Source: Mytilus californianus (Eukaryota > Mollusca > Bivalvia > Mytilida > Mytilidae). Taken from it: DNA of 64,000 nucleotides. The stretch covers positions 7,750,001 to 7,814,000 of the forward strand of contig NW_026262659.1 of NCBI RefSeq assembly GCF_021869535.1. The letters are read 5' to 3'. The notes under the pieces are model-generated. The model saw only the letters and a program-made list of their open reading frames with translations, searched no databases and was not told where the DNA came from. A program made the translations under genes and the position numbers. Shown piece by piece: positions 62,408 through 64,000 of the stretch (within the stretch, counting starts at the first letter, position 1; every line of letters starts with the position of its first letter).

Positions 62408-64000
62408 TATAGGTTGCAATTCTGTAAATATAGACAATGCAATTTCCCATAGGAACTCCCTTTGCGGCTAAAACTGTGACACTTTTACTATGAAGTTTCG
62501 TGAAAAATAATATCCTAGAAAGGAAAGTTTATATGCACTACTATTTTATTCAAAGGTCAAAATATAGGGCTGTGCGGCATATTTTCAACATTTATATGCC
62601 CTGAACTTCTAAGAGTTTAAACTTATACTAAAATTCTATACTACCCTTACCTCCATTTTTGGACCTCCTAAGAATTAAAATTTAGGCGCTACCATGTTTT
62701 TCTATACTGGTTACATTCCCAAGTGATGTCTCTATGAAATGAAACACAGAGATCATAAATGGGAACCAGTACGTTAACAAATTAACATATCTATGAATAT
62801 TATATATCTCCCCAAAAGAGGCGTGGTTTGAGAAACAGCTGTATTTACAAAGTGCAACCTATACAAACATTTATTCAAATAGAAAACTCTCTAAAAACAC
62901 TTTTTCTCAAAACAATACTTATTTATCAGATTTATAGCCTTAAAGAAATCACTGCATATACTCTAAGTTTCCTTTTACAGTACATTTTATACCCCTACCC
63001 CTGTTTCAATTTTTTAAAGAATTTGAAAACAAGACTTTAATAATTGCCAGCTTACCCTATGTGCATGTTTTCTGACATTAACTGTCTAAAACCTGTTTGA
63101 AACTATTCTGATAACAAATTGAAAGCATTTTAAAATACTATAAATGTAATGTTTAGTAGTTAATCATTCCAACATTCAAGATTATACAAAGTATCCAATC
63201 CTGCCTGTGTCTCCAGTCCACATCTTACTGTATGCCTATTTGTCAATGAAAGTTCACAATTTCTGCCTCAAATGGTCAGTTTAGAATTCATGTTACAACA
63301 GTATCATCCCTAACCATATATCTAACATAAGTTAGTTAATATATGAACTACAAGTGTTTAAACAAAGCCATATTTGCAAAAGTTGTATTTATGAAGATAT
63401 CAGTCTGGTGCATAAATTCACTGAATGTTTGATAGAAATGACTGCTTACATCTGATTTTTGCATAACTTCCTACCACAGTTATTGTTTTCCTTACAAAAG
63501 ACCTTTGAAATAATAAAAGCATAGCATTTAGAAGTTAAATTATCTGTTTTATGACCCAGGGGGAGGCATTTTTCTCTGTTTTTTGCCCCTGGGGCCTCAC
63601 ATTTCCTATTTTTTTTTCCCTGTTTCTAGCAATGTGGAATAATTGGTACATATTTAGGATAGAACACACTATTGTAAGTTTTATTGAGGTCTTTTTGAAA
63701 TTCTAGCTTGTACTTTTTATGCCGCAGTCACAAAAAAGCACATTTAGGTGTTACGGCTTACTTTTGGGTTATCGACAGGACAAAAACACCCCAACAAAAA
63801 TATTTAAGAAGGATCAATGAGTTGCAATGACTGCGAAGGGTAAATATAAGCACTTCTAAACAATTTAAATTACAAATAGGCATATATCATGAATTTATTT
63901 TTTATTCAGGGCTTTAAGTAAACAATGCATACTGTAAACTGTGAATTTATGCTGACTCATCATAGTTTAGGCCCAGGATTTTTTTTCAATCTTCATGAAA
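62408..64000 (+). repeat. 1,687-bp tandem duplication, second copy, cut by window end
   Basis: 1,593 bp of the second copy are present. Whether a third follows cannot be seen from here. Confidence 0.95.

Noticed and set aside
61141-63040. Duplicated 70-codon frame as a gene family
   Set aside because: The identical copies lie inside a near-identical 1,687-bp DNA duplication, so frame identity says nothing about coding.

Overview
This is eukaryotic nuclear DNA from an animal. It is AT-rich and intron-rich and is packed with interspersed repeats that I recognise from marine bivalve genomes, most like a mussel (Mytilus-type). That assignment rests on recalled repeat sequence and gene structure, not on a search. 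I found no bacterial operons, CRISPR array, rRNA or convincing tRNA gene. Nearly all of the many short ORFs are chance frames in introns and repeats.

Two protein-coding genes can be reconstructed. (1) A complete plus-strand lipoxygenase gene spans 10426-48014 in 15 coding exons. All splice phases agree, and the joined exons give 660 residues with an N-terminal PLAT domain, the full set of iron ligands (H346, H351, H539, N543 and C-terminal I660) and an alanine at the position that usually favours S-stereospecific oxygenation. (2) A minus-strand two-exon gene (57102-54418, 457 residues) encodes a protein resembling the Crypton-derived tyrosine-recombinase-like (DUF3504) family. The conserved L-R-G-G-x-E-H-R motif of this protein has been expanded in frame by a 19-copy, 18-bp minisatellite. 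It ends soon after the conserved K-T-N-x-G-G region.

Layout. 1-10.4 kb is upstream DNA full of retroelement tails and one nested inverted-repeat element. 10.4-48.0 kb is the lipoxygenase gene. Its introns hold a roughly 1.1 kb terminal-inverted-repeat element (intron 1), a roughly 4.9 kb inverted-repeat structure (intron 2), decayed reverse-transcriptase fragments (introns 4, 5, 6 and 14) and, in intron 14, a 7.3 kb array of a roughly 1.37 kb unit bounded at both ends by the same inverted-repeat element. 48-54.4 kb is gene-free with minisatellites, a 29-G run and more repeat tails. 54.4-57.1 kb is the recombinase-like gene. 57.1-64 kb is gene-free with two near-perfect foldbacks and a 1,687-bp tandem duplication that runs off the window end.

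The two genes show no evident functional link. The strongest signals for follow-up are the minisatellite expansion inside a conserved motif and the transposon-bounded tandem array in the last lipoxygenase intron. Smaller ones are two local duplications of lipoxygenase splice-site regions.
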